From the NCBI GenBank assembly GCA_029582155.1, contig CM055898.1:25583339-25647338 (forward strand): a DNA stretch of 64,000 nucleotides, in the 5' to 3' direction. The DNA comes from Panopea generosa. Its lineage: Eukaryota; Mollusca; Bivalvia; Adapedonta; Hiatellidae. The notes under the pieces were generated by a model. It searched no databases and was not told the origin of the DNA. It saw only the letters and a program-made list of their open reading frames with translations. Position 1 is the stretch's first letter. Each line of letters begins with the position of its first letter. This document shows positions 21,433-33,879 of this stretch, in pieces. A program made the translations under genes and the position numbers.

Positions 21433-24400
21433 GTGAGTTTATAATAGTATACTGAACAAATGAAGTCACGTCCGATATATTTGAGAATACATTGAAGATA
21501 TCACATAAAGAGAAATTAAATCTAAGGTTCCTGATTTGAAAGTTTAGCTGAACCAGGAATATTAGCTATAGTTGAGATCGTTGTCAGAAACCGAACAAAT
21601 AGGTGGGTTTCTGGTGCGAATTGCGTCGTCATTACGTCCTGTTCGGCAATGCTCGGCATTGTGATTGTTGATTAATTGGTTGATTGAATATTTAGCGTCA
21701 TTTTTATGCCATCGAGGGTTAATAGACGGTAATTGTTGAGAAAATCAAATAAAAACGGAATTTTAAACTGTTTTCTTCGCATTGACATGAAAGACTGCCG
21801 GATAAAATTCATGTAAATTGGATAACAATTCCGGAAAGAAAACACATGAATTTCCGTGGCACTGCGTGTACATCTAAATCTGCAATCATTATGTACATCT
21901 TGTTTTGCTGTATACCATTGGTTTGCTCGATCCCAGCTGGAGTCTAAATAATTCATGTGAGAAAGTTTACCAGTTTCTGACCTTGGTTCAACTCATATGA
22001 TTCAGTGGTCTTCCTCTACCAATAAAATTGAAAACGCAATATATAACTTGTCATGTTAAACGTCATTAAAAATCATTGACTTAGAGCAGATCATTTAACA
22101 TGTCCTCCGACATCAGTCAACGAAATATATATGTATGCAATTCAGACGTTTCCTTTTTAGATTACTGTATTCATTATTACATCCTGAACAATAACAAGCA
22201 ACGTATGGTGAGAAAAAAATGAAATATATTAAGTCATTGACATAAAAGTCAAATGTATGTTGTGTTTTATTATTTATTTTATTATTTCGTTTCATTATCA
22301 AGATATGTACATTTCAAACCAAATACATCATAATTTCTTACAAATCCGCGCTCACTTATGTCAGGCTGTAAGTGCTTAAGCTGTGCTGTGGCGCAGTGGA
22401 TAAAGTATTGATAGCTCACACCAAAAGTTACAGGTGAGATAACATATTGCCCAATTAGCCTTTAATAAACATCCTCCGTTACTATAAAACCAATATCCAG
22501 GAATCGAACACGGTGGCCATTCGCAAAAGCACTGGGCTTGCTTCGCAGTTGAGCTTAAAACAATTGGTGTAATTTGATATCTTCGTATTGGTTATACTTT
22601 GCCTCGAAAAGTAATAGGTTAATCTGTTGCACTTTAATGAAAATACCGTAATGAAAATTTGTAATTTGTTTGGTTTGATTTAAAAAGTAATGAAATAGTA
22701 TCAGGGAATCGTTTTTAACAAAACCGACGACATACTAAACGACTGGCAAGCAAAGTTTTCATGAACCCGTTCGTGCTTCCATATTTTACGTGGTACATGC
22801 TAGTTTTATGTTATACACGTCCAACAAATATAATCCATGCCTTAAAGGGTCACATGACAGTTCTAATTATTGTTCACTAACTGAAATAATAAAACAATGA
22901 AAATGTTATTTCTTTTTGTAAGTTAATCGCTTAGGCATCTTGAGTAAGAAATGCGCCTCAGCTAAATAATACACTTTGATTTTATCCTTCCAGTTGATTT
23001 AACAGTGAACAGCTGATTATGTTTGTATTTAACCTTTTAGATGGGAAAGTAATCTGTTCCATAAAATATTACAACGATGTAAAGAGTACATTGATTGAAA
23101 ACACATATCACATGTATTTGTGTATTTATGTCAAATGGATTTGTATCTGATGTGTCAATAAATTATGTTCTATTCTTTTCTGTTCTTCAAACCAGTTCTG
23201 ACAATGATAAATTCACATGATATAAATATGACTTTTTAAACACCAGTACTAACACAGACACTTTATTTTTCTTCGATTTTTTTTCTGTCATAAATAAATT
23301 TAAAATACGTAATACTTCAATCAGCATTTTGTGAAAAAGTGTTTCTGCTTTTTGTTGATTATCTGTCACAAATAAATGTAAAATGCGTATCAGCTTATTA
23401 TGAAACTTCTTGTCTTTGTTATACAAACATATGTTAAATGAAAATATGTATTGAATATTTGCTTTCTACAAATTAAGTATTTAACGACACAGGGAAGAAA
23501 CGGTAAAACAAGTTTACTTTTGGTATTTTCTTGCAGTGCTTAACTTAGCTACCGACTACGTTAGTGTGAACCAGTCGAGTTTGTACCCGAAAGGGGAAGC
23601 GTATAAGGGCGTGGACGGAAACACGGACAGCGCGTGGGGTGGAGGTTCCTGTACACATACATCAGCAAGCGAGTATAATCCGTCGTGGCATCTCGTCATG
23701 AAGCAGGCGTACAATGTAAAGCGTGTCGTTATAACAAACCGACAAGATTGTTGCAGTAAGCATCTACTACTTTTATTTCCGCTGTAATTTTGTATCATAT
23801 TACATTAACTATTGACATCTTACATTTACATTGAGTCAACTGCAGTTATATAACGTATTTCAATAAAAGATAAAGCATCCTATAAATATTTCCAAAATAA
23901 GAGCGTGTATGCTAGATGTTCTTAGATCAAGCGAACCAGTTCTTTTAAAGACCTACACATTAGTTATGCAACTTCTTGGACTGTCCGAATCGGATATGTA
24001 ATGGTAGAGTTATGGTTCTTAGATCATCAAATAAATGCCCTGTTCGACTGTGTATGTTCTCTTGCTACACATATTGCATTTGGTCTCTCAAGATATATAC
24101 AGTTATTATATAATTACAATATCCTCGTCGAGTTCTTTTACTGGCAAAATCGGATAATTTAGGCATTGACTAGTCAAAATATATATCAGTTTGGTATTGT
24201 CTCTCATGCCGAAGTTGAGCTATTTAGGGTTTTATAACCCTCTTATGTAATGGTAATTGATAACAAAATGTTTATTTACAAACAAGACCTGCATAATATA
24301 TTGACAATGATTACATACATAACATCAGTTAACAAGAGGTTATAAGTTGTATCCATGGTGTTAGCATTTGTAAGATTATCAACATTTCCTGATGTTGTCA

Positions 24401-25362
24401 AGTGATTTTATTATAATCTATGGCTTGAAAAACAAATTATCTCGATTATTCATTAATCCCCCTGATACTACACTAGTCCCACCTGATACTACATAAGCCC
24501 CCTGATACTAACACTAATGAACAGACATGAAGAAACCGAGTTCAGTTTTTCAGTTATTGATTTGGGCTCTGTACTTCTAACGGAACATCATTTTATCAAA
24601 CAGTATAGACTTTCACAACAGTCTTGTGGTTCGTGTATGGGCGTTTTTATAACGTCATCCCAGGCTTTGACGCAGTGTTCTTCCTGACCATTTTGGTCAT
24701 GGAATTCATTGAATTTGACTCGAAAAATTGTTTTAAAACCGAAGTTAGTAACACGTTTGGGTTGTTGTATTACAAACAGACGTAAAAAGAGTTTGCAGTT
24801 TCCGATTATTGGTTGCTGTCTTGGAATCCAAAGGTTCCTTTTACCAGAAACAATAGCAGTGTTAGATGACGTGCCGATGCTGTTACGGTTGGTTGTCCAT
24901 GCAAGAGTTTGTGTTTCATTTAATGTTACCTCTTAACTGACGCAGCTAACCCATGTTTGTCACTATGTTTAATTGGTTGTGTTTTATGTTTCAAAAGGGA
25001 TTCTGCATCACTGTTTTGTCATTGTTATTGATAATTATTTTTATTTATTGAATTAATTTTGTTTAAACAACACACAATAACAACCCTGTTTTATCCCATA
25101 AAACTATATGAAAACTACCCTTTGGTACTCTATATAATATTTGTTTTAATAAATGACATTTTTATTTTCAGGTCATCGTCTGCAGTCACTTGACGTCAAG
25201 GTCGGTAACACAACTTGTGCGCATTACCCTGGACCTCCTGCCTCGGCTGAAGTTTCTGTCGAAATACCATGTGATCAAAGTATCCATGGAAACACAATCA
25301 CCATTACGAAGACAAGCGGTACCATACTCACCATGTGTGAGGTTCAAATTTACGTGGCATAG
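21325..25362 (+). CDS. EGF-fucolectin (FTP domain) secreted protein, 3' three exons
   Basis: Three exons, 21325-21432, 23537-23755 and 25172-25362, join with consistent phase-1 junctions. The first is a calcium-binding EGF module ([15 protein letters not shown], six cysteines). The second and third form a fucolectin/FTP (F-type lectin) domain of about 135 residues: [53 protein letters not shown], and near the end [11 protein letters not shown] before TAG. Family members bind fucosylated glycans. The R-x-D-C-C-x2-R pattern used in ligand binding is present, split over the second intron, and a His lies in CTHT. A signal peptide and any further EGF modules must be upstream and were not found. 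The role is probably extracellular glycan recognition (inference). Confidence 0.88.
21662..21735. mobile_element. SINE family A tail fragment
   Basis: TTGGTTGATTGAATATTTAG with ATGCCATCGAGGGTTAATAG matches the tail end of the element at 2404-2700 and the block at 59601. No tRNA-like head was found next to it. The surrounding intron (21433-23536) has no supported exon; a weak tRNA-like phrase occurs near 22385. Confidence 0.6.
23537..23755 (+). CDS. Fucolectin exon 1 (N-terminal two thirds of FTP domain)
   Basis: The acceptor is TTTTCTTGCAG and the donor GTAAGC, with phase 1 at both ends. It carries the conserved NLA start, [17 protein letters not shown] and [10 protein letters not shown] motifs. 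A disabled copy lies at 53683-53875. Confidence 0.92.
25172..25362 (+). CDS. Fucolectin exon 2 (C-terminal part of FTP domain)
   Basis: The acceptor is TTTTATTTTCAG; the exon starts in phase 1 and ends at TAG. It encodes [20 protein letters not shown] and, near the end, [19 protein letters not shown], the conserved closing strand of FTP domains. Confidence 0.9.
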
Positions 25363-25383
25363 GAGGGCATGCGAACAAACAAA

Positions 25384-25389
25384 AATAAA
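25384..25389 (+). promoter_or_regulatory. Poly(A) signal of EGF-fucolectin gene
   Basis: AATAAA lies 22 bases after the stop codon, giving a very short 3' UTR if used. Confidence 0.5.
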
Positions 25390-25609
25390 ACATATTCAAA
25401 TGTATATCTTTAAAGTTCGTGTTATTCTATATGGTTCCCCCGATCTATTAATTTGGCAGACAGTTCACTTTCTTTTTAATTAAAATGCGTTTACTAATAT
25501 ATGGTTTATAAAGAAAAAAAATACATTACTTTTGTAAACTATTCCATCGTGTGGATCAAGATTGTCTCCCATTATTTAACTTCAGTTGTACAAGTTATAA
25601 CAACTTGTG

Positions 25610-25735
25610 GAAAATCACGCTCGAAGTTTTTTTCTGAGTAGAACCAGTACTTAGCATACGCAGAAAAGGTGTCTCACTCAAGGACAGCACACATAGCCGG
25701 AGGATCGAACCCACAATGTTTACGACTAATGCAAT
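25610..25735 (-). mobile_element. SINE-like fragment (family C) in duplicated block
   Basis: The minus strand contains GGGTTCGATCCTCCGGCTAT, a B-box-like phrase. The same element at the matching position of the right-hand copy (56225-56385) shows that it predates the duplication. Confidence 0.7.
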
Positions 25736-26480
25736 AATGAATTTACAAATGTATCTGAATTGTGTCTCGTGACAGTTTTGATTTAGGACAAAACATGAAT
25801 GTAGATTGTGTTGAGTCTTTATCCTTAAAATATAGATCTATAGAGTTTATGAATGCAAATTATTTATTTGTGTGTTTTGTTTTGTTGTTTTTTTAGTTCA
25901 GTTCGGGAGGAAACATTAACGCTTATCGCAGATGACGTCCTTCGTTGCGCCATTATCGAAATAAAAATGCATGTATTATATCGTCTTGTTCTGATTATAT
26001 ATGACTTTTAATATACATCTGTTTTGCTTATCAATATTCAACAATTTCCAGAGTACATTTTTAATATCTATATTCGAGAGTAACTCCTTTATTGAACCTG
26101 TATAGAATAGTATCATGTCTTCCGCTGAACGCTTGCCCGTGAACGGTGGTGATAACTTCGGACAACGTTTCCTAATAACTTTTAGTTGCGTAGTCTGAAA
26201 TAACATAAATATACACGATATCAACACGAAAAGAAAAACTGGTTCCCGATTCAATCTAACGAATAGACTCAGGTGAACAAAATAGGCATTACCTTTGCTG
26301 ATACCTCAGTGAATCGAGTTACATTTTCGGATACAAAATTGATTTTGTGCTCAATAAATAGGACATGTTGCTAAAGACAATATGCAATGATAGCATCAAT
26401 ATAACGACTATACTTCGTTTGTTTAACAGCCATGAGAAGATAATGTTACATTCCACAAGTTTAAAATTTTTTAATGGAGT

Positions 26481-26660
26481 TAAACGCCATTTTCAGGCAT
26501 ATCCAGTTTTATTGCTGGAGGAACAACTCAGAATGAATCTGAGTAGAACAATCGTTCATCCGCAAGTAACAAGCAAATGGTTTCGGAACAACACACACAT
26601 AATACCTAAGTGGCGAGTGGTAAGTGATCTTGAGACGGCACCATAGACCACTCAGTCACA
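26481..26660 (-). mobile_element. SINE-like element (family C)
   Basis: It shares AACGCCATTTTC and CAGAATGAATCTGAGTAGAA with 9955-10155 and ends in a diverged tRNA-like stretch. The 93-codon frame over it is a by-product. Elsewhere in 25740-27600 I see no gene; 27173-27240 carries the short repeat also present at 9413. Confidence 0.6.
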
Positions 26661-27604
26661 TGATTAACGTATTTTGAACGTGATACACGTACATTGTAAG
26701 TCTTTATCCCATGAATGTTCTTTAGAAAGCCATTCTTAAATATTTTGATAGAAACTGATACAAACCTAGCCCAGCAATAGAGAGTATAACGAACAAATTT
26801 CAGTTGTCGCAAGAATAATGTAAACCACATAAACTCCCTCTGTAATATTATTAGTAAATACTTTCTATGTTCATGCCAGTTTGTAATATAAACAAACTGC
26901 TCCTGTTGCCCTTGTCGTGTTGTTTTTAATTGACCATTCGATGCGCCTGTTGCTCCGTTCCAACCAACATTTAATTGTGAGAAGTGAAGATTATTACATG
27001 TGCGACTGCGGTCTTTATATTGATCAGTCTAGCTTACAAAAAAACACAAAAGCAGGTTTGCTTTGCTTGGTGTAGATAGATCAATGCTATGGCATTGTTT
27101 GAAAAGTAAGCTCGTGCCGTTTGGAAATTGCTCTCGGGTTCCTTTTCTTGGTACAAACAAAACATAGTGTTTGTTAGCCGGGCTTTCTACCAAAAGCATA
27201 GCCCTGCTTATGTCGTCGTTATCAAGCTTTGTCTTGATAACTACAAAAATGTTGCATGAAAAAAAAAGCAAACTCTACAATAATATCATTCAATTTAGGA
27301 AAGCATACGAATATTAATTGACACCCAGCAGCTATCGGTATTTCGAAGTACTTTGATGTTTTTACATAAAGAAGGTCATCAATGGAACACACAGAGACAA
27401 GAACCATAACTCTGGATTGCATTTTGACACAGTTATGGCCCGTTTTGGACTTAGACACCCAGAGGCAAGCTTTGTTGCCTTCTGACAACTCTTGTGTTTA
27501 TTTTCTTGCAAATCATATATTGTTATATACAATTAACTCGGTCAAACATAGTACATTACAAAAATTTCAAACATATACCATTACAAGATCGCAAAAAAAT
27601 GTAT

Positions 27605-27700
27605 GGTAGATCGTCATTTTCAATAATATCATAAAATGAGCATTTTTATCGTCATTTTCAATAATATCATAAACTGAGCATTTTTATCGTCATTTTAAGA
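27605..27700. repeat. Two-and-a-half copies of a 39-bp repeat
   Basis: TCGTCATTTTCAATAATATC followed by ATAAAATGAGCATTTTTA is repeated almost exactly, then begins a third time. Confidence 0.8.
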
Positions 27701-27769
27701 TATAACATGTTGCAATGAGTAAACCTGGCATCAAAATATAAAAAGAACAGTAAAAAATAAAGCACATTT

Positions 27770-28650
27770 ACTTTTTTAATACATAAGACTTATAACGCAA
27801 AAACACCAAAATATCAAACCTTTACCGTCTAAAATTCGAAAAAAAGAATATACTAACCCTACCCTCTTTTTTACGTTGTTTTAGAATTTGCCGATTTCTG
27901 AAAATTAAGATGTTGCAATATGTTTTCAGGCATCAAATATTGAAGATTTCATAGAAAAAGTGCTTTAAATTACTCAGTTCATCAACAAACAATGCAGAAC
28001 TTCTAATTCATCAAACTCTCACTATTTAAATTTGGAAAAAAACGGATATAGTACTCCTACCCCTTTTCATCGTTTTGTCAATATTGACAAATTTCGAATG
28101 GCAACATGTATCAATAAGCTTTTTTATTACATCAAATAATAAAATATACAGTTAGCAGTATTTCTCTTTCCAACTATATCAGTGGACGATGCAAAAGAAC
28201 TAATATATTAATATTTTACCATCTAAAATGTGAAACAATTAAACAGTAGTATCCCTACCCAATTTCGGATTTTTGTCAACTTTAACAGCTACCAAATGGT
28301 ACTTTGTTAAAATAGGTTTTCTTTTCATCAGGTAATAAAATGTACATGGATAAATCACATCAAATTTTTAATAAATCAACTAATAACTTAAAGGTTGAAA
28401 CAGAAAAGCATTAATATTTTTACCTTCTAAACTTTAAAAAAAAAAGAACACAATAGCCCACTTCCTTTTCGATTTTTGCCAATTTTGCAATATGTTAAAA
28501 TAATTTATCACTTCAAGTTGTTCTGCCATCACATTATAAAAGGTACTGAAGGAACTGTATATCAACTTTCTTAGTATATCAGCTGACAATACACAAATAC
28601 TAGTACATCAAATTTTCACGTTCTAAATTTGGGGAAAACATTTTTTTTTT
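27770..28650. repeat. ~200-bp diverged satellite, 4-5 units
   Basis: Recurrent landmarks are spaced about 200 bases apart. A TACC(G/A/T)TCTAAAAT-like phrase precedes an A-rich run and CCTACCC(C/T)TTTT, at about 27857, 28057, 28253 and 28458, followed by TTTTGCCAA/TTTGTCAA and a CATCAAATAAT-like phrase. The units differ widely, so the array is old. Confidence 0.65.
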
Positions 28651-30246
28651 TACTACATCAATCCAAACTTGTAATTTAAACTTATTAAACAGAATACAAC
28701 GGACTACTGGTTTGAGTTTTCAAAATGCACAGAGCGCCTGCATTTTATTGATACTTTAACTATTTAAATATAAGGTCCTTTTTCTATCGGGCCGAGCGAA
28801 CAGTTTAGCAGAACAGTCCTTTGTGAGCTCTTGTCTGTTATGTGGTTATAGACACATGATATATAACTCAATACAAATAATACAAAAATAGATTGACTAG
28901 CAGTACTGAGACCATTAAACGTTTTTACTAAGTAGCGTAGCTAAATTGTCAACCTTTGTTGTAAACTTGTCATTTAGAAATGTTCATAGATTAATCGTCA
29001 TTGACCAATTTAACTATAACTTTAACTTTTTTGAGGATATGCCAAAAATTAACAAACAAGTCAGAATTGCAACAGACGATTTACACAATTAAAGAAACAG
29101 TTCAAAGAGCAATTCTCGTCATTGTTTATTCTATACATCTAGTGTGATTTAAACATTTGATAAAAACAGATAAACATATACAAATAAGGGGAAAATGTTT
29201 CAGTTATCATTCCCAGCAATTGGAACATCGCTTGTTACGATAGTGTTTCGAGAAATAATTTTCCACTAGTAGGGAATACAAATGATCTTTTCTTTCTTTG
29301 CTTCAGCAATCCATTCTATTTACCCTGGGGAGTTCTAGTATCCGCCCTTCTTCACATACGACGACGCCCATTGCAACATATATCCCTCGGTATAACGGCT
29401 GAGCAACTTTTATTTTTCACTTTAAGCGCAGAATGTTTACCATTGGGCGTCATGGTTGGGTAACATTATATGAAACGATGTTTCATCTGATTAACCTCAG
29501 CTTTTGCTGTGATCAGCATAATAGTATATGAGTATACATGTATTAGATAAACTGCGTGTAGTAAGGATTCTAATATTAATTTTGCTACAATGTAAATACA
29601 TTACAAAATTAATATTATGTATTATGATAATCACCAATACATTTCAGTATTTTTTGTTTCACTTTTTTTAGCATTCTCAACCAGCAATTGTCCCTTTGTG
29701 TAAACAACTGTTTTGTGAGATGAAACTGTTTGCTGTTAAATGCTTTTTTGTTTGCCTTACTTTTACAAGGAAATCAAAGGCGACTAAAAGTCTACAGAAA
29801 TACAACACAGTTCATGGATTAGTCATTAAGCTCGAATGTTAATAAATTACCTACCTACAATAATATTAAAACATGATTTAAGTCGAATAAAAATCGGAAT
29901 ACAGCTCATTGTTTTTGTTATTTTAATATATTCTGTTTATTGCTTACTCAAATTCAGTTTAATTAATGCCTTTAACAATGTACATGACTAGCTAGAAACC
30001 CACTGGGGTTTGATTATCATGTATGTAGTTTTTTAAAGTATATAAATAAGAATAAAAAGCGTTAAATACGTATATATAACATTTCAAATTTAGCCAATTA
30101 CAGAAATACACACATCTTGATGTACAATATAGGACAAGTATCCATGGAATAATGTATGAGTATAATAATTTTGTTCGTAATAATTGCTTTGTAGCTTTGT
30201 ACTTAATTGCAAAATATCTATAAATGAAATATTTATAAGAATGTCA
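28650..30246. other. No gene seen; one small hairpin
   Basis: AT-rich DNA. At 29571-29617 TAATATTAATTTTG and its reverse complement enclose the palindrome AATGTAAATACATT. No exon or RNA gene is supported. Confidence 0.4.
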
Positions 30247-30551
30247 GAGTCCGAACAGTGACGTTCAGTGGTAGATATTTAAACAACAGTATTTCAGTGT
30301 CCGTAAAAAAACATTCAGGCTGAGCGGTAGATATTTGAACAACAGTATTTCAGTGCCCGTGCAGTGAAATTCAGCGGCAAGTATCGAAACAACAGTATTT
30401 TAGTGCCCATGCAGTGACATTTATCGGCTGCTATTAAAACAAAAGTATTTCAGTGTCCGAGTAGTGAAATTAAGCGGTAGATATTCAAACAACAGTATTT
30501 CAGTGCTCGTGCAGTGACATTCAGCTGTAAATATTTGAACAAATGTATTTC
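30247..30551. repeat. 50-bp minisatellite, six units
   Basis: Units start near 30247, 30296, 30352, 30402, 30452 and 30502 with AGTG(T/C)CCG and carry AAACAACAGTATTTC at their ends. Confidence 0.9.
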
Positions 30552-30789
30552 ATAAACAGGAGTACTTCAGAATTTTAGATTTATCAATTTAAAGTTTTCA
30601 CCATGTTCATTCAACATCAAATGTAATTTTTAAAATCTGTAATTGAACTGGACCATTCAAAGATGGTATTTCACCTACAACATACCCGGTGATACATACT
30701 TAGGGCGTATCTGGACATACAGTTAGTTGAAGAATCCAATTTATTTGGGCATCTGCTGGAACATTTCCGATCAATAAAACTAACATATT

Positions 30790-30885
30790 CGCACATTTTA
30801 CACACAGGCTTCGTGTCACCGTTATGCTTTTGAACAAGACACTTTTTTCGCGTATACTTAGCACTGGTTCTACCCCAGAACGACA
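30790..30885. mobile_element. SINE family C relic
   Basis: On the minus strand GTAGAACCAGTGCTAAGTAT and ACGCGAAAAAAGTGTC match GTAGAACCAGTACTTAGCAT and ACGCAGAAAAGGTGTC at 25637. The 77-codon cysteine-containing minus-strand frame at 30671-30904 runs through this relic and is not accepted as a gene. Confidence 0.6.
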
Positions 30886-31159
30886 TTGAGCGTGATTTGA
30901 CCAAGTCGAAGTAAAATAAATAAGTTTAAACTAACATTATTGAACAAATGTAAGAACTTGCATCGTGTCCATATTTAGCAGATTATATAATAACACGCGT
31001 ATATTGGTTGTGTAGCAAATGCCCTATTACGATACTGCGTTGTAGATTTGATCAACCTAGTAGTCTCTAAACACGAAATAATGTAATTTTTTGTATACAC
31101 AACAGCTTTTCAAATAAATACCTTCATTTAACTAGCATTTGCTTATATTTTAGTTGATG

Positions 31160-31235
31160 CAAAACCGATGGGGATCGAACTCCAAACCTTTGGCATGTGC
31201 GGCAAACATCCACCACTATACCGCTGCCCCAAGTA
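31160..31235 (-). mobile_element. tRNA-like sequence (SINE head or tRNA pseudogene)
   Basis: On the minus strand TGGGGCAGCGGTATAGTGGT, an A-box-like phrase, is followed by GGAGTTCGATCCCCATCG, a B box with T-loop. Length and order fit a tRNA, but the anticodon stem pairs imperfectly and the acceptor ends do not match, so a functional tRNA is unlikely. I see nothing else in 30890-32085. Confidence 0.55.
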
Positions 31236-32087
31236 TATTTTACTACTCTTTATATTTTAAGGAGACATTACTGAATTTCATGCATGCATATATTATAAAT
31301 AAAGATATTAAGTAATAATATGTACGTCCTTTTTCATTTTATTTTATTTTATAAGCAAGTACTCGAAACCGCAATCTTGTTTTCCGTGTGTGCCGCCATG
31401 CTGTCTTGAATTTTCACGTGGTGTACGCTTCAAATTAACATAAAATTGCGTGCGTTTATTAATGACATAAAATTGTGAGTTAGATTTGCATATTTTGATT
31501 TAATATCCAAATGATAAAATACCATTATAACTTTATCTTAAATTGTTTTCTTAAAGTTAATTCAAGTCAGCACAGTTCTGATCCGAAATGGCTTCTTGGT
31601 AGCATTAAACTTAACTGAAATACGTTTTAATGAACCGATGAAATCCCAAAAATTTTAACATTTTTCAGTGAATTAAAATACTGTATAAATATGTTGCTAC
31701 AGTCAATCATGTATAAGGTAACATGAACATATCCATGATATGGCTGCTTAAACAAGGTTTAACTGTATTTAATTTATAGTTACCATAGCAATTGTGATAT
31801 TCATGCAGTGTCCTGAACAAATGATACGTATTACAGCTCCCTATAAGGTAAGTGAGGTCAGGGTCATTGGGCACATGTGTCGCAAAGTTTTTATGAAAAA
31901 TCCATTGACCTCTTTTTTCGTTTTTGAATGATAGCGCCACTTGTTTCGTTTAACAGGACAACGTGCCCTTAATATTCTGGATTTTAGCTACATATGTGTC
32001 ACTCTGTCTAACACAAGGGGGTGCACAATTGTGATATGATGTTTAAATGGAAATATATCAAATGTCTTCATTATCATATTCCAATAC

Positions 32088-32270
32088 CAAAATCATTGCC
32101 AAAACCATCGTCAGTGACATTCCCAAAACCATCGTCAGTAACATTTCTATATCCATCGTCAGTAACATTACAAATCGTCAGTAACATTCCAATAACCATC
32201 TTCAGCGACATATAAAACCATCATCAGTGACATTCTCAAAACCATCGTTAGTGACATTCCCGAAAATTCT
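32088..32270. repeat. ~24-bp minisatellite
   Basis: About eight degenerate copies of AAAACCATCGTCAGTGACAT plus a few bases. The short frame at 32021-32215 is its translation. Confidence 0.85.
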
Positions 32271-32966
32271 GGTTTTAACTCTTCGTGCGAGCCATCAAGT
32301 CCCTATCTCAACAACCATTCAATGTACATGTATATGTTTGAAACTTCACAAAGACTTTTCCATTATCTCACCAACTCTTGATAAATGGTCCTGGATCTGC
32401 TACTAAAATCCACCGAAAGCTATAGACCAGCAAAATAAAAGACGAAAATCTAAAGTGAGCCTAAATAGCTTAAAACATATCAACCGATTATACAATCATA
32501 GAGACTCTTGTTACTTTTAAAAAATATTTGATTATTTTCATATTGTGAATCGATTCTAATTTTCCTCCGATTCCTAAACACTATGTGCTGGTTATGTTTG
32601 AAACATCACTGCGTCAAGAAAGGAAACTGATCACAAATATTACCTTGTGGATTCGTGTTGCCTGTGACTGAAGACGCTAACAGTAGACTGACTAGAAGTT
32701 TCTTCCCCGACAGAGCTTCAAGGTATATAATTGTCAGGTGTAAGCTTTAAGACATTTTATTTTCAACATTTAGAACCATTTTACATTAACCTTGTCTTTG
32801 TTGTTTTCTTATAAAAATAATGTTTGTTTTGCTATTCAAAACATTTTGGTTTCAGCTTCGTTCTAATCAAATACAGAATTAGAACCATGATTCTATGTAA
32901 CACATAAATATTGTATTTATGTTCACAATCAGTTCATTTTCTGAAAACTTCATCTGCATATACATA

Positions 32967-33487
32967 ACAAGAGGCTCACCTGTTGATTTTTTTAATTTCA
33001 TTTGAAATCTCGCATCAAAAGCTACCTACATAACCAGTTTCATTCTGATGACAGCAACCATGACCTAACCCGCAACAGACCCAAATACAATACCAAGCTA
33101 GGTCTCCTTATAAGTTTGCTGTACACCAAGTTTCGTCAAAATATGTTATTCTAAACAGAAGTTATTGTCCAGAAACAATGTTTACTGCTTGTGCTATAAA
33201 TGACCATTAGCAACAAAGAAGTATCACCAAATTTACTTCCCTTGAACAAAAATGTGTGATTGTTAAAGAAAAAACGTCGTTTGAAGAAAACAACTACTTA
33301 CACCTAAGCCCCAACACCTGGCCTCAAACTGTCGGGCCAATTATTTGTAGCATTTTGGATTCCTTTTACTAAAGGATGCTTCAAGCAATATTTCATTCAG
33401 TATTTCTGGAGAATAAGTCGTGACAAACAGGCGTACGCCACAATCCCAATTGCTCACTCAAATCTTTGGACCCAGGTGAGCGAAAAC
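32967..33487. mobile_element. Probable non-autonomous element with GCTCACCTG ends
   Basis: The left end reads AACAAGAGGCTCACCTG and the right end CAGGTGAGCGAAAAC, short imperfect inverted termini about 520 bases apart. The interior has no frame. The type is suggested by this symmetry only. DNA at 32270-32960 is featureless. Confidence 0.5.
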
Positions 33488-33561
33488 TTGCGAGGTTATA
33501 TGGACACCATTAATGTGAAACATCACATTATGCAATATAGGTCACATTTCAAATACTTGAA

Positions 33562-33870
33562 ATTGTTGTTGATGTTGTTGTTGTATGGTGTTAAACGTTG
33601 CTTTCAACATTTTTCAGTCATATCGAGACGGTGTCTACTTGAAACAGTATTCTGAGCGCTGTCACACTGGAATATCATGCCGCAGACACATGGTATGATA
33701 CCCCACCCAGTCACATTATACTGACACCGGGCCGACCAGACATAGAACTCTCCTCTAAATGCTGAGCGTCTAGCGAGTAAACCTCTAGTACCATTTTAAA
33801 ATCTTTGGTATGACCCGACCGGGGATTGAACCTACGACCTTCCGCATGCGAGGCGGACAATCTATCAGAA
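33562..33870 (-). mobile_element. tRNA-derived SINE (family B)
   Basis: The minus strand starts with a tRNA-like head (CCGCCTCGCATGCGGAAGGT, then GTAGGTTCAATCCCCGG) and ends in a CAA-repeat tail. The body contains the plus-strand phrase CACCCAGTCACATTATACTG. A diverged copy is at 60791-61065. Confidence 0.85.
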
Positions 33871-33879
33871 TATATTTAT

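Larger units (their letters stand above)
23355..25860. repeat. Segmental duplication, source-like copy (lectin exons)
   Basis: This block aligns by eye in order and orientation with 53500-56530. Shared landmarks are ATCTGTCACAAATAAATGTA, both lectin exons, intron phrases such as AACAAGAGGTTATAAGTTG, the 3' flank TATGGTTCCCC and the SINE. The right copy is the degenerate one. Confidence 0.85.

Noticed and set aside
26365..26646. 93-codon plus-strand frame as a gene
   Set aside because: It overlaps a SINE-like element shared with 9955-10155.
30671..30904. 77-codon cysteine-rich minus-strand frame as a zinc-finger exon
   Set aside because: Its first half overlaps a SINE relic and the cysteine spacing fits no finger I recognise.
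31160..31235. Functional tRNA gene
   Set aside because: The A and B boxes are present, but the anticodon stem and acceptor ends do not pair properly; a SINE head or pseudogene is more likely.
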